DNA of 44,385 nucleotides from Ignavibacteria bacterium. GTDB taxonomy: Bacteria; Bacteroidota; Ignavibacteria; Kapaibacteriales; Kapaibacteriaceae. The notes under the pieces are model-generated. The model saw only the letters and a list, made by a program, of their open reading frames with translations, had not been told where the DNA came from and did not search any database. The DNA lies in NCBI GenBank assembly GCA_947459875.1, contig CANHFG010000010.1, positions 1 through 44,385 on the forward strand, in the 5' to 3' direction. Made by a program: the position numbers and the translations under genes. Every line of letters starts with the position of its first letter. Position 1 is the stretch's first letter. Of the stretch, positions 7,741 through 18,300 are shown in pieces.

Positions 7741-9807
7741 ATGAATACCCTACGCCTTTTCGTGTTGATGATCGTCGCAGCCGCCGTATCGCTGCCTTCT
7801 CAGGACATGCGCAACGATATGTTCGGTGTGCGCCGCGCCGGCCACGAGCCACGCGTTAGTAAGCGTTCTGACGTGACACAGGTTGAGGATCGGCTGCGCC
7901 CCTTTTACCACGGTGTGGCCAGTGGCGATCCGCTCTCAGACCGCGTGATCATCTGGACTCGCGTCAGCCCTCAAAACGGTGAGGAGAGTATCGATGTACG
8001 CTGGCTGGTGGCCACCGATCCGACATTGACAAACGTCATTCGTGATGGCATGGCTGCGGCCCGATCGTCAAGCGACTACACCGTGAAGATAGATGTTGAT
8101 GGCCTGAGCCCGGCAACCGTCTATTACTATGGCTTCATCGCCTACGGCCGCGCTTCGCTGACTGGCCGTACGCGCACACTTCCAACCGGAAAGGTCGACC
8201 ATGCAAAGCTTGCCGTGGTGTCGTGTTCGAACTATCCAGCCGGATATTTCACACCATATGGTTTCATCGCCGACCGTAACGACCTCGACGCGGTTCTGCA
8301 TCTCGGTGACTACATCTACGAGTATGATGCCGATACAGCGTCGTTCGGGGGCCAGATAGGAGCGCGGCTGGGACGCCGGCATGACCCTGACGCCGAACTC
8401 GTGAAGCTCACTGATTATCGCACAAGGTATAGTCAATACCGACTCGACGCTGATCTGCGACGGATGCATCAGCAGCACCCCATGATCCACGTCTGGGATG
8501 ACCATGAGTCGGCCAACGATGCATACACGGACGGGGCTCAGAATCACCAGCCCGAAGAAGGTGACTGGAACGTCAGAAAGGCAGTGTCACGTCAGGCCTG
8601 CTACGAGTGGATGCCAACGCGTGAATCCACGAGCGGAGTGTTGTACCGGCGCTTTGTTATTGGCGACCTGGTGGATGTCTCAATGATCGATACACGGCTG
8701 GAAGGACGTGACAAGCAGATCGAGGAGGTTGGACCATCGGCCTCGAACAATGCCAAGGATTCTCTCAACAAACCGAACCGCAAGATCATGTCTGCCACCC
8801 AGTACGAGTGGCTCACGGGGAACCTCTCCTCAAGCCCTGCACGATGGAAGCTGATCGGCAACCAGGTGATCTACGCGCCGCTGAATGTCACACCTATCGA
8901 TACGACCTACCTTTTCAACTCTGTCGGCCCCTTGTTTGCCGCACTCCTGCGCCCACAGGTTCCAACGTTCCAGTCGATCTTCGAGCTCGCTTTCTACGGC
9001 GACGTATGGAGCAACTATCCGGCACAACGCCGGGCCCTGAGTACGTTTATTCGCTCCAGTGCTGTTGAGAACGTAGTGGTGGTGACCGGTGACTTCCATT
9101 CGACCTTTGCCATGGAGATTCCGGTGGAGATCGACGAGAAGGTTAAACCTGTTGGCGTTGAGTTTATCACTCCAAGCGTCTCATCTGCGAACTTCGACGA
9201 GAACTTCTCAACGGTGGCCGGACTAAGTGTGATTCAGTCTCAGCTACTGAAGACAGTGGACACAACGCTCACTCAGCGCAACGGTCATCTGCGGTGGAAT
9301 AACATCACCGATCACGGATATATGCTCGTTTCCTTCTTCCCCGATTCTGTGCAGTCCGACTGGTACTTCATCAAGAGTCTCACTGAGCGTCCTACAGCTC
9401 AGCGTTGGGAACGTGGCTATTACAGTCTCACCGGGACCAATCTTCTATCACTCAGCAAACAGCCAGCTGTTTCGAAGGCCGTTCAGGACGTGCCAGCACC
9501 GCCGGATCCGCCAGCTGTGACGTCCGTCGATGAACAGCAACGTGTTTCATCGCCGATCATCATCCTCGGCTGCGGCCCGAATCCGGCCCACGATGCATTC
9601 TCTGTGTCATACATCGTCGATCGCCCCCTACCCGTAGTTCTTACGATCAGGGATGTTACAGGAGCCCTCGTTTGGCAGAGCATGCAGGCGATCGAGCACG
9701 GACTAAGCAGCATGGTCATCGATACACACGCACTTGCGGCCGGCACCTACCGACTGGAGATCTCCTCCGGCTCTGCCGTTACATCGACGGCGTTGATCAA
9801 GAAGTAG
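7741..9807 (+). CDS. PhoD-type alkaline phosphatase/phosphodiesterase with T9SS sorting domain
   Basis: An exported metallophosphoesterase of the PhoD family that releases phosphate from mono- and diesters outside the cell. The start at the ATG at 7741 is chosen because a GGAG box precedes it and it opens a clean signal peptide (MNTLRLFVLMIVAAAVSLPS). Domains: an N-terminal PhoD Ig-like domain (FYHGVASGDPLSDRVIIWTR), then a catalytic core with VVSCSNYPAGYF, VLHLGDYIYEY, HVWDDHESAND, NQVIYAPL and VVVTGDFHSTFAMEIP, whose Asp/His/Asn residues bind the metals. The last 85 residues (GCGPNPAHDAFSVSYIV... LAAGTYRLEISSG) form a T9SS type-A sorting domain, so the enzyme is probably released or anchored at the surface. 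No Pho box was recognised. Confidence 0.92.
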   Translation: MNTLRLFVLMIVAAAVSLPSQDMRNDMFGVRRAGHEPRVSKRSDVTQVEDRLRPFYHGVASGDPLSDRVIIWTRVSPQNGEESIDVRWLVATDPTLTNVIRDGMAAARSSSDYTVKIDVDGLSPATVYYYGFIAYGRASLTGRTRTLPTGKVDHAKLAVVSCSNYPAGYFTPYGFIADRNDLDAVLHLGDYIYEYDADTASFGGQIGARLGRRHDPDAELVKLTDYRTRYSQYRLDADLRRMHQQHPMIHVWDDHESANDAYTDGAQNHQPEEGDWNVRKAVSRQACYEWMPTRESTSGVLYRRFVIGDLVDVSMIDTRLEGRDKQIEEVGPSASNNAKDSLNKPNRKIMSATQYEWLTGNLSSSPARWKLIGNQVIYAPLNVTPIDTTYLFNSVGPLFAALLRPQVPTFQSIFELAFYGDVWSNYPAQRRALSTFIRSSAVENVVVVTGDFHSTFAMEIPVEIDEKVKPVGVEFITPSVSSANFDENFSTVAGLSVIQSQLLKTVDTTLTQRNGHLRWNNITDHGYMLVSFFPDSVQSDWYFIKSLTERPTAQRWERGYYSLTGTNLLSLSKQPAVSKAVQDVPAPPDPPAVTSVDEQQRVSSPIIILGCGPNPAHDAFSVSYIVDRPLPVVLTIRDVTGALVWQSMQAIEHGLSSMVIDTHALAAGTYRLEISSGSAVTSTALIKK

Positions 9808-9857
9808 ATCATCATCGTGCCATGCCACGGGTGAGCGTGACTTCGTAACTTCTTTGC

Positions 9858-11114
9858 ATGAAGTTCACACTGACGAAGCAGATTCTCCTCGGTGTCGCCC
9901 TGGGAATCGCCATAGGATATGCAGCACCGGAATTCGGCACACAGGTCGGATGGCTGCGTGACATCTTCCTGCATTTGATCAAGGTCATCATCGCTCCTCT
10001 TGTGTTCGCAACCGTCGTTACGGGTATTGCAGGGGGCGGGCACGGGGGTAGTGTTGGACGTCTGGGCCTGAAGTCGCTGATATACTTCGAGATCGTCACC
10101 ACGATCGCCCTCTTCATCGGTCTTGCCGTTGTGAATCTATCCCAGCCGGGATCCGGCGTGACCCTTGTTGGCGATCCCGGTACTCTCGGAAGCGTGGCAA
10201 CGAATCACCCCAAGACGCTCATTGAGACCGTCGTCCACATTTTCCCGACCAGCATTATCGAGTCCATGGCAAAGGGCGACGTGCTGCAGATCGTTACCTT
10301 CTCGGTGATCTTTGCTCTGGCGCTGCGTCGCATCGGAGACCATGCAAAGCCCATCGTTGCCTGGTGCGAATCCTTGGCGCAGACAATGTTCGCATTCACC
10401 AACATCATCATGCGATTTGCTCCAATCGGCATCGGTGCTGCCATGGCAGCAACGATCGGTCACCAGGGGCTGGAAATCCTCAAGTCGCTCGGATTGCTCA
10501 TTGGCTCGTTATACATCGCCCTTATCCTGTTCGTCGGAGTGGTCTTCGGCGCTGTGATGATGATCGCACGCATTCCGCTGCGCCCCTTTCTCAAGGCCGT
10601 ACGCGAACCGTTTACGCTGGCATTCGTCACTACGAGCAGCGAAAGCGCTCTGCCTATGGCTATGGAGAGAATGGTGCAGTTCGGAGTGCCCAAGCACATC
10701 GTGGGGTTCGTCATGCCCGCCGGGTATACGTTCAACCTTGACGGGACGACGCTGTATCTCTCCATGGCCAGCGTCTTTGTGATGCAGGCAGTATCCTCAA
10801 CCGTACCGGGGTTTACTTTCGACATTGGCCAGCAACTCACCATGATGCTGGCACTGATGATCACCTCCAAGGGCGTTGCCGCCGTTCCGCGTGCTTCACT
10901 GGTTATCCTGCTGGCAACACTGTCAACCTTCCTGCCTGAAGATCTCCGTCATTATGGTCCGATCGCCGTGGCCATGATCTTCGGTGTGGACGAGTTTATG
11001 GACATGGCACGCACGAGCGTTAATCTTCTCGGAAACTGCCTTGCTACCGTCGTGATCGCACGCTGGGAGGGGGCTTTTGATGACGCAAAAGCTCGTGTGT
11101 ACGGTGCCGAGTAA
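9858..11114 (+). CDS. Dicarboxylate/amino-acid:cation symporter (DAACS family)
   Basis: A 418-aa inner-membrane transporter of the GltP/DctA/Glt(Ph) family, which takes up glutamate, aspartate or C4-dicarboxylates with Na+ or H+. Signatures: HLIKVIIAPLVFATVVTGI in TM2-3, the HP1 serine-rich loop TTSSESALPMAMERM, the TM7 motif FNLDGTTLYLSMASVF (NMDGT in most relatives), the HP2 segment MITSKGVAAVPRASLVIL, and the TM8 phrase DEFMDMARTSVNLLGNCLATVVIARW. The substrate-selecting TM8 Arg seen in glutamate/aspartate carriers is in the right area (MARTSVN), but specificity is not certain. It follows phoD by 50 bases on the same strand, without a clear terminator between. Confidence 0.93.
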   Translation: MKFTLTKQILLGVALGIAIGYAAPEFGTQVGWLRDIFLHLIKVIIAPLVFATVVTGIAGGGHGGSVGRLGLKSLIYFEIVTTIALFIGLAVVNLSQPGSGVTLVGDPGTLGSVATNHPKTLIETVVHIFPTSIIESMAKGDVLQIVTFSVIFALALRRIGDHAKPIVAWCESLAQTMFAFTNIIMRFAPIGIGAAMAATIGHQGLEILKSLGLLIGSLYIALILFVGVVFGAVMMIARIPLRPFLKAVREPFTLAFVTTSSESALPMAMERMVQFGVPKHIVGFVMPAGYTFNLDGTTLYLSMASVFVMQAVSSTVPGFTFDIGQQLTMMLALMITSKGVAAVPRASLVILLATLSTFLPEDLRHYGPIAVAMIFGVDEFMDMARTSVNLLGNCLATVVIARWEGAFDDAKARVYGAE

Positions 11115-11141
11115 CGCTGATCGCCGAAGAGCACCGTTTGA

Positions 11142-13160
11142 TCAGTGCAGGACGCTGAAGCTGGCGGTCAGCGAGCCCCCTATCACGAAGTAGGTTCCCG
11201 GCGGCCACGAGGAGACATCAATCGACGTCGAGAGCGTTGAGTCGACGTCAGCCGAGGCTACAATCGCACCAAGGAGATTGACGACCACAAGCCGAGCCGG
11301 CCGTGGCGATGTTAGCCGCACGACATCGCGCGCCGGAACTGGACGAACAGTGACCTTACCTTCGGCCGACAATTCCGGTTGAACATCGGTGATCTCGTCA
11401 GGAAATCGCACGTGATAACGCGTCCATGTCTCGGAGCACCACTGCGCAAGGACCTCGTTCTCTGCTCCACCGAGTGGACGGATGATCAGAGCATCACCCT
11501 CCATGTATTCCGCGGTGGTGATGATCTCCCCACCACCGTTCGGGTTGAATATCGACTGACATACCGCATCATGTGTAGAGATGAATCGGTTACCACTGCT
11601 GACCGGCGAACAAAGGTCTCGCGTCCTGGCCTGCGCGGACGCACCTGATGCTCCTCCACTGGCCCAGTGATCCTTCTTTTCGTACCGACCGAGCATGATC
11701 TGGAAGGTCTCCCAGCATCGGCAGACGGGTGATGAGAATGCTTCGCCCTGTGGCACTCCCAGCATCCGCTGGGCCTTGCCGATCTCGTCACACTGCTCAC
11801 GTCCTTCAGCAATGAGATTGCGTCCAGGGAAGCATTCCGGCGCCGGCCCCTTGTCTTTTTGATCCCAGTCTGTTTTGCCATGACGGTACATAAAGACCAG
11901 GCCACCCTTTCGCATCTCAGCCATTGCTTCTCGGAAGCCCAATCGACCGTCCTCCCGTTGCGCTTCATAGGCACCAACGTCGAGCTTCCTGCCCACAAGG
12001 CGGGGATTACCGAGGATGTCGTGCTGACGATGGTTAACGTATGTATCGAGATATCCGCCATCACGTCCGATCGATCCCGGTAGAAGGACCAGTCCGTCAT
12101 CATCGGTGCCATAGATGTCATCGGCGCCGTCCACATCGTCGACGCTCACAAAGTCTGGAGCAAACTGCCAGAAGCCATAGACAAAGTCGCGCTCGATCAC
12201 ATTGGCACGTCCCACCAGCTTCGAGGTGTCTCCCTGCGGCACAAGCTGCAGTACGTGCGATGTGGTGTCCTCATCCTCATTCCACATCAGGCAGTTCTGA
12301 ATGGCACCGGCGCTCATTGCGGCCGACTTTCCACCGATGACCGTCGAACCCGTGAGGGTGTTACGAGAAAAGGTACTGTTGTTGAGATACACATCCGACG
12401 ATTCCGAGCCGATGGCTCCCGCGGCATCCACGGCACTATTGCCGGCGAACACCGATGAGGTGATCTGCGTCGTTCCGGGACAATCAGCAATGTAGAGTCC
12501 GCCGCCTCGTTGCGCGCTGCAGTTCACGAAGAAGCACTGCCCGATGAACGGTCCCCACTGGCGGTTCCATGCCGCACTGGTGATGTCTGAATTCAGATAC
12601 ACCGCACCACCGAACCGATCTGCACGACAATCCTCAAACACACAGTACTCGATCTGTATGCGTCCCCCGCCATTCATGCGGATGGCCGCTCCGTCAGTCG
12701 TCGTTGAACAGGCTCGGAAGTGGTTGTTGAAGATTCGAGGAGACCCGCCATTGACCAACACCGCAGCTGATCGAGTACCCTGCAGGACGAAACCGTCGAT
12801 TCTCGTGATCGAGTCGCATGCCGTGAGCGTAAAGATGCTCATCCCCAGAGCTGAGTTCAGCACAGTACGCTGGCGGTACCAGTCACGCTGTTCACGTAGG
12901 GTCTCGTTGCCCTTAAAGCCTCCGTAGATGCGCATTCCATTGGATACCGGGTAGCCGGCCTGAGGAACCTGATACTGACCGGCAGCACACCATATCTCGT
13001 CGCCCGACTGCCACTTGGCAAGAGCATCCCCGAGTGCTGAGTATGCCGTGGACCACGACTGACCATCGCCACCCGCGGAGGCACTCGGTGCCACATAGAG
13101 TGTGTCAGCCAGACAGGTAGCAGAGAAGAGGAACAAGGCAGCAATCAGGGGGCGAAGCAT
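11142..13160 (-). CDS. Secreted beta-helix / histidine-phosphatase fusion with T9SS tail
   Basis: The start at ATG 13160 gives a clean signal peptide (MLRPLIAALFLFSATCLADT) with a GAGGG box upstream, 11 bases after the preceding stop; 672 aa. Residues about 20-400 are a right-handed beta-helix of the choice-of-anchor-Q/pectate-lyase-like type (LYVAPSASAGGDGQSW, MRIYGGFKGNE, GGSPRIFNNHF, YLNNSTFSRN). Residues about 410-565 are a histidine phosphatase domain: FMYRHGKTDWDQKD with the RHG nucleophile (His about 427), SSPVCRCWETF with the phosphate-binding Arg, and ISTHDAVCQSIF with the second His about 530. The last 80 residues are a T9SS sorting domain (RPVPARDVVRL... WPPGTYFVIGG). The fusion is unusual. 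The substrate is unknown; a surface phosphomonoesterase or phytase-like role is inferred. Confidence 0.85.
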   Translation of the reverse strand: MLRPLIAALFLFSATCLADTLYVAPSASAGGDGQSWSTAYSALGDALAKWQSGDEIWCAAGQYQVPQAGYPVSNGMRIYGGFKGNETLREQRDWYRQRTVLNSALGMSIFTLTACDSITRIDGFVLQGTRSAAVLVNGGSPRIFNNHFRACSTTTDGAAIRMNGGGRIQIEYCVFEDCRADRFGGAVYLNSDITSAAWNRQWGPFIGQCFFVNCSAQRGGGLYIADCPGTTQITSSVFAGNSAVDAAGAIGSESSDVYLNNSTFSRNTLTGSTVIGGKSAAMSAGAIQNCLMWNEDEDTTSHVLQLVPQGDTSKLVGRANVIERDFVYGFWQFAPDFVSVDDVDGADDIYGTDDDGLVLLPGSIGRDGGYLDTYVNHRQHDILGNPRLVGRKLDVGAYEAQREDGRLGFREAMAEMRKGGLVFMYRHGKTDWDQKDKGPAPECFPGRNLIAEGREQCDEIGKAQRMLGVPQGEAFSSPVCRCWETFQIMLGRYEKKDHWASGGASGASAQARTRDLCSPVSSGNRFISTHDAVCQSIFNPNGGGEIITTAEYMEGDALIIRPLGGAENEVLAQWCSETWTRYHVRFPDEITDVQPELSAEGKVTVRPVPARDVVRLTSPRPARLVVVNLLGAIVASADVDSTLSTSIDVSSWPPGTYFVIGGSLTASFSVLH

Positions 13161-13171
13161 CACAGGAACCC

Positions 13172-15244
13172 TCAGGGAAGAAAGATCATCGATCGGACGA
13201 GCCATCGCTGTCCGTATCGAACGACATGAAAATAGGCACCTGCCGGTGCTGATTCACGGGAAAACACACGGCCTAGAACATCCACCAGCATCTGCTGATC
13301 CGGCGTGGTTTCAAAGAACTCTGATTCGTCCCGGTGGTTACCTGCCGGGGCGCTGCTGATCAGCTGCGGCAGCGACCACACGCCATCGGTCGTGCTGAAC
13401 ACGAACCAGCCCGGCATGTGAGCGCAGGCGATCACGGGGCTGGCGGTGGGCAGTTCAGTGGGCTGCATGACCCAGCGTTCGGGACTTACCATCACGGCCG
13501 GACCCGTGCGTCCGTCCATGCCTCGGGCCCACGCAGCGGCCTCGACTCCGGCATCGTCGATAGGCGTAAGGAGCTCGATATCGGGATCGACCTCATTCCA
13601 TGTGATGCCGGCATCGCGGCTCACCATAAGCCACCGTCCAAGGTTGATGATGAGCGTGTTGTCGATATAATTCACCGATCGCAACGAGACAAATCGTGCC
13701 GGTGCGGACTCAACAACTGTAAGGTCGAGAAAGAATGGATTTCCCTCCCTGTCGTACGCGTCTACCGAAACTCTCGCGTCCTGCTCACTTCCCGGTACAC
13801 TCTGGATGTTGACCACGAAGATCGTATCGCTCACAACCGTCATTCCGGCACCGATCGCACCGGAGATGAGAACACGCGACAACGAGTCTGCCGGGCCTCG
13901 TACTTCGATCCCACGAGTGGTCTGCATGTACACGAAATCACCGGATTTTACGGCACCATATCCTGGCCGCTGCTGCACGCGGCGCATATCCGGATACGAG
14001 AAGATTCCCTGCGAGGTTGTCAGCCAGACCTCATTGCCAACTCTGCGAAGGGCTTCATGACCCGGGCTGGCAGATCGTACATCGACGGTGTCACAGGTGG
14101 ATGCTCCCGGCACAATAGTGCTCATTGCATCCGACACCCCGAGGCCTTGAACTCGAAAGTGTCCAGCTACCGTGACATTCGATCCCGATAGCATCAGGCG
14201 AGACCCACGACTTACGCTTCCCGCTGTTGATTGATTGATGCCATAGGAGAAGTCGGGAGCATCAACGATCTTGAAGGTGTACCAGAGTGTTCCGTCCTGC
14301 CGCGACAGCAGGCAATCCGCATTGCGAGTCCAGAGGATTCTATGCGTAGAGGAGAAAAGCAGACCGTTCACCAGATACCGTTCGACGTTCTCCAGAGTTA
14401 CATCGGGAGCAAACTCGATCCCACCGTTCGCTATTCGGGCTGCAGACCTTCCGTTGACACTGACATCCTGCAGTCTTTCGCTGAGAACACGCATCGGGCG
14501 AACCGTGCCTGCATGATCTATGAACGTACCCTTTGATGTCTGGTAGACAAAGGCATCACTCTCGCCAACCTTGCCATAAATGACTTCGGGAAGCTCGGCC
14601 GTCACCCAGTCGATCGGAGTCTTTCCTGCTCCGGAGCGGATCACCTCGCAGATCGCCATGCCGCTACCGAGATCAACAGCAATGATCGAGTCGCCACACT
14701 GACGAACCCTTGTGGCCGGCCAGTTGCGTACACGGGCCATTTCAATCGATCGAATGAGCTGTCCTGACGAATCGTATGCGTCGATGACCATGGGGCGATC
14801 GGGCTCGCTGGCGCTAAAAAGCAGTATACCCCCGGCGCTACACAGAAACTGACCCGATGCGGGTATAGCCGAACTGTCTGACCAGATCATCGCTGATGGC
14901 TTGGATCGAAAGATCCACCATGACGTATCCCTTTGCCCTTGCCGCTTGGCAACCACGGCAATCTGGTCGTTTGTTGCCGATACAGGATAGGCAGTTCCGC
15001 AGCGGTACAGCTCTGGTAGTGCCTGCCACTGCTGGTAGCGGTTCTGATCCGTGCCGCGATAGACCGTATTCTGGTCGATCAGCCAACGGGCTATTCCCGA
15101 GACAGCAACGGAAGTGATGCCCTGAGAGAATCCGGTGGTTACAGGAAGCCTCAAAGGCCTTTGGGCGCGCACGTCATGCGTCGGAACGAGCAACATCACT
15201 GTTGCCACAAGGGTCCACTGGAGCATTGACACCATCGTGATCAT
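13172..15244 (-). CDS. Secreted beta-propeller-like protein with degenerate T9SS tail
   Basis: I do not recognise a named family. Several in-frame ATGs (15259, 15244, 15235, 15226) precede a hydrophobic export signal (MLQWTLVATVMLLVPTHDVRA). 15244 is given because 15259 lies in the rpoC terminator stem. The roughly 650-residue body is made of short beta-rich repeats with phrases such as RIANGGIEFAPDV, DGTLWYTFKI, RVGNEVWLTTSQGIFSYPD, GRWLMVSRDAGITWNEVDP and WFVFSTTDGVWSLP. These resemble the sensor-like or exo-alpha-sialidase-like propellers read by BNR repeats. The end, MLVDVLGRVFSRESAPAGAYFH, is a short T9SS-like sorting tail. It is the first gene of a two-gene unit with the beta-helix/phosphatase protein. 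Confidence 0.7.
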   Translation of the reverse strand: MITMVSMLQWTLVATVMLLVPTHDVRAQRPLRLPVTTGFSQGITSVAVSGIARWLIDQNTVYRGTDQNRYQQWQALPELYRCGTAYPVSATNDQIAVVAKRQGQRDTSWWIFRSKPSAMIWSDSSAIPASGQFLCSAGGILLFSASEPDRPMVIDAYDSSGQLIRSIEMARVRNWPATRVRQCGDSIIAVDLGSGMAICEVIRSGAGKTPIDWVTAELPEVIYGKVGESDAFVYQTSKGTFIDHAGTVRPMRVLSERLQDVSVNGRSAARIANGGIEFAPDVTLENVERYLVNGLLFSSTHRILWTRNADCLLSRQDGTLWYTFKIVDAPDFSYGINQSTAGSVSRGSRLMLSGSNVTVAGHFRVQGLGVSDAMSTIVPGASTCDTVDVRSASPGHEALRRVGNEVWLTTSQGIFSYPDMRRVQQRPGYGAVKSGDFVYMQTTRGIEVRGPADSLSRVLISGAIGAGMTVVSDTIFVVNIQSVPGSEQDARVSVDAYDREGNPFFLDLTVVESAPARFVSLRSVNYIDNTLIINLGRWLMVSRDAGITWNEVDPDIELLTPIDDAGVEAAAWARGMDGRTGPAVMVSPERWVMQPTELPTASPVIACAHMPGWFVFSTTDGVWSLPQLISSAPAGNHRDESEFFETTPDQQMLVDVLGRVFSRESAPAGAYFHVVRYGQRWLVRSMIFLP

Positions 15245-15257
15245 TGCGCAAAATGAC

Positions 15258-15290
15258 AAAGGGGCGACTCGTTTCCGAATCGCCCCTTGC
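15258..15290 (-). terminator. rpoC terminator hairpin
   Basis: On the minus strand AAGGGGCGATTCG, loop GAAA, CGAGTCGCCCCTT forms a 13-bp stem with one G-U pair, 22 bases after the rpoC stop. It is followed by a T-rich but interrupted stretch (TGTCATTTTG). Each stem arm carries the dispersed heptamer AAGGGGC, in inverted orientation. Confidence 0.78.
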
Positions 15291-15312
15291 TTTAACTGCT
15301 GGTGAAGCTTGA

Positions 15313-18300
15313 TCAGTCCTGACTCAGACGGGCTGAGCGGCGGACTGGCTTGCGAGGCATTTCCTCCTGCGGCTCAACTTGAGGAATAATGGCCTCTGGT
15401 CCGAAGATGTTACCAACGTCCGAAGCAACAAGCATCGACTGGTAGGCACGAAGACCCGTGCCGGCAGGAATGAGCTGACCAAGGATGATGTTTTCCTTCA
15501 GACCCAGGAGCTTATCCATCTTGGCAGCTGCCGATGCATCGGCCAGCACGCGCGTGGTTTCCTGGAATGATGCAGCCGAGAGCCACGATTCTGTTGTGAG
15601 CGAGGCCTGAGTGATACCGAGCAGAAGGGGCTCACCGATCGATGGCTCTGCAGTGCGGCTCTTCGCACCCTGCTTATCGCCCTTCTTCAGATCAGCATTG
15701 ATCTCGCGCAGAACGCGCTTGTCGATGATCTGACCAAACTTGAGCTTCGAGTCACCCGGATCGGTCACGACAACACAGCCCTTCAAACGATCGTTCTCGT
15801 CACTGAATCGCATGCGGTCCACCTGGTCGCCCTCGAGGAACGGAGAGTCACCCGAGTCGGTTACACGGACCTTCTGGAGCATCTGGCGGACGATCACTTC
15901 GATGTGCTTGTCGTTGATCTTCACACCCTGCATGCGGTAGACTTCCTGGATCTCATTCACCAGGTACGCCTGCACTTCATTGATACCCTTGATGTGAAGG
16001 ATGTCGTGCGGATTAATGGCACCTTCCGTCATACGGTCGCCGGCGCGCACAAGGTCGCCCTCCTGCACAAGAACGTGACGGCCGATCGGCACCGAGTATT
16101 CACGCTTGAGCTGTCCGTCGAGAGACGTTGTTGCGATCACACGCGATCCACGCTTTGGCTTTTCGATCGAGATGATACCATCGATCTCCGTGACTGCTGC
16201 CGGTGCTTGAGGAGCACGTGCTTCGAAGAGTTCCGTAACACGTGGCAGACCGCCTGTGATATCGCGCAGACGTCCAAGATCTCGAGGCATCTTCACCAGC
16301 TTCGAGCCGACGGCTACAACCTCACCATCATCGACCACGATCTGAGCGCGGGACGGAATGATGTAGGACTGGATGAGCGTTCCTTCGTCATCAACGATTT
16401 CGATGGCAGGACTCTTCGTACGGTCACGCGAGTCGATAACGATCTTGGTTGTGTGCCCTGTTTGTTCGTCGATCGCTTCCTTGAAGGTAAGGTTCGGAAC
16501 AAGGTCACGGTAGCGAACACGTCCGGCCTTCTCGGTGATGATCACCGAGTTGTATGGATCCCAATCGTAGAGTATCTCACCCTTCTTGACCGTCTGTCCG
16601 TCCTTGACCTTGAGTTCGGCGCCATAGACCACATCATACTTCGTCACGACGCGGTTGGAACCAGGCTCGACGATATTGATGACACCGGCGCGCGAAACGA
16701 CAACTTCAACGTCTTCGGTCTCACCAGGACAGCTCACCGAACGGATGGCGTCGAACTGGATCACACCGTCGAACTTGGCAAGTACAAGGCTCTGACTCAT
16801 CGAAAGAGAGGCTGTTCCACCGGTGTGGAACGTGCGCAGCGTCAGCTGCGTGCCCGGCTCACCGATCGACTGAGACGCGATCGTACCAACGGCCTCGCCG
16901 GTATCCACCAGCTGACCCGTTGCCATGTTTCGACCATAACAGCGAGCACACACACCGCGGCGTGATTCGCAGGTAAGAACACTGCGGATCATCACTGCTT
17001 CAATGGGGCTATGCTCGATCGCTTCAGAGATCTCCTCGTCGATCACTTCACCCTTCTTGCAGTATACCGTGCCGCTGATCGGGTCTACGACTTCGACCAG
17101 TGAGGTGCGGCCAATGATGCGCTCCTTGAGCGGCTCCTTCACATCCTCACCATCTTTCAGTGCTCGCATCTCCACGCCACGGATCGTGCCGCAGTCGTCC
17201 TCGGAGATCACAACATCTTGAGCGACGTCATGCAGACGGCGCGTGAGGTAACCGGCATCAGCCGTCTTGAGAGCGGTATCGGCCAGACCCTTACGTGCAC
17301 CGTGCGTTGAGATGAAGTACTCAAGGATGGTCAGGCCTTCCTTGAAGTTCGAGATGATCGGATTTTCGATGAGCTCGGCAGAAGAGGCAGCCGCCGTCTT
17401 CTGTGGCTTGGCCATCAGACCCCGCATACCGGCAAGCTGACGGATCTGCTCCTTGGAGCCCCGTGCTTGCGAGTCGAGCATCATGAAGAACGTATTGAAA
17501 CCATCCTTGTTCGAGGCCAGCTCATTGTAGAGCTTGTCTGCCACGCGGTTGGTAGCGGTCGACCACGTATCGATGATCTTGTTGTAGCGTTCGCCTTCGG
17601 TGATAACACCGGAGTGGTAGTAGTCTTCGATCTTGTCGACTTCCTTTTGGGCACGGTCGATGATGTTCACCTTTTCGGCTGGCACCACCACGTCGGCGAT
17701 CGATACCGACAGCCCCCCACGTGTTGCCGTCATGAAGCCGGTTTCCTTGAGCTTGTCAAGAAACTCAACCGTCTTAGCAAGACCAGCCTTACGGAAGCAG
17801 TCAGCAATAACCTGACGAAGACGCTTCTTTCCGAGCATCTCGTTCATGTAGCCGAGTTCAAACGGAACGATCTTGTTGAACAGGACACGTCCCGCCGTTG
17901 TCTCGATCATCTTGCCACCGATACGGACCTTGATCTTGGCATGAAGAGCAATGCGACCGGAGTTGTACCCGATCACCACTTCATCCTCACAAGAGAAGAT
18001 CTTACCCTCGCCCTTTACACCACCGCGTGCCTTGGTAAGGTAATACACGCCAAGAACCATGTCCTGCGACGGAACGGCAATCGGCTCGCCGTTCTGCGTG
18101 TGCATGATGTTGTGGGCAGAAAGAATCAGAAGCAGAGCCTCAAGCTGGGCTTCATGGCTCAGAGGCACGTGCACGGCCATCTGGTCACCGTCGAAGTCAG
18201 CATTGAAAGCCGTCGTTACCAGTGGGTGCAGCTGAATGGCCTTACCCTCAATGAGCTTCGGCTGGAAGGCCTGAATACCCAGACGGTGGAGCGTCGGAGC

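Noticed and set aside
11118-11150. CTGATC...GATCAG inverted repeat between the symporter and the beta-helix gene, possible terminator
   Set aside because: Only 6 bp with a loop of about 20 bases and no T-run; too weak.
15904-16965. 353-aa plus-strand ORF opposite rpoC
   Set aside because: Antisense shadow of rpoC, with composition typical of reverse-strand reading.
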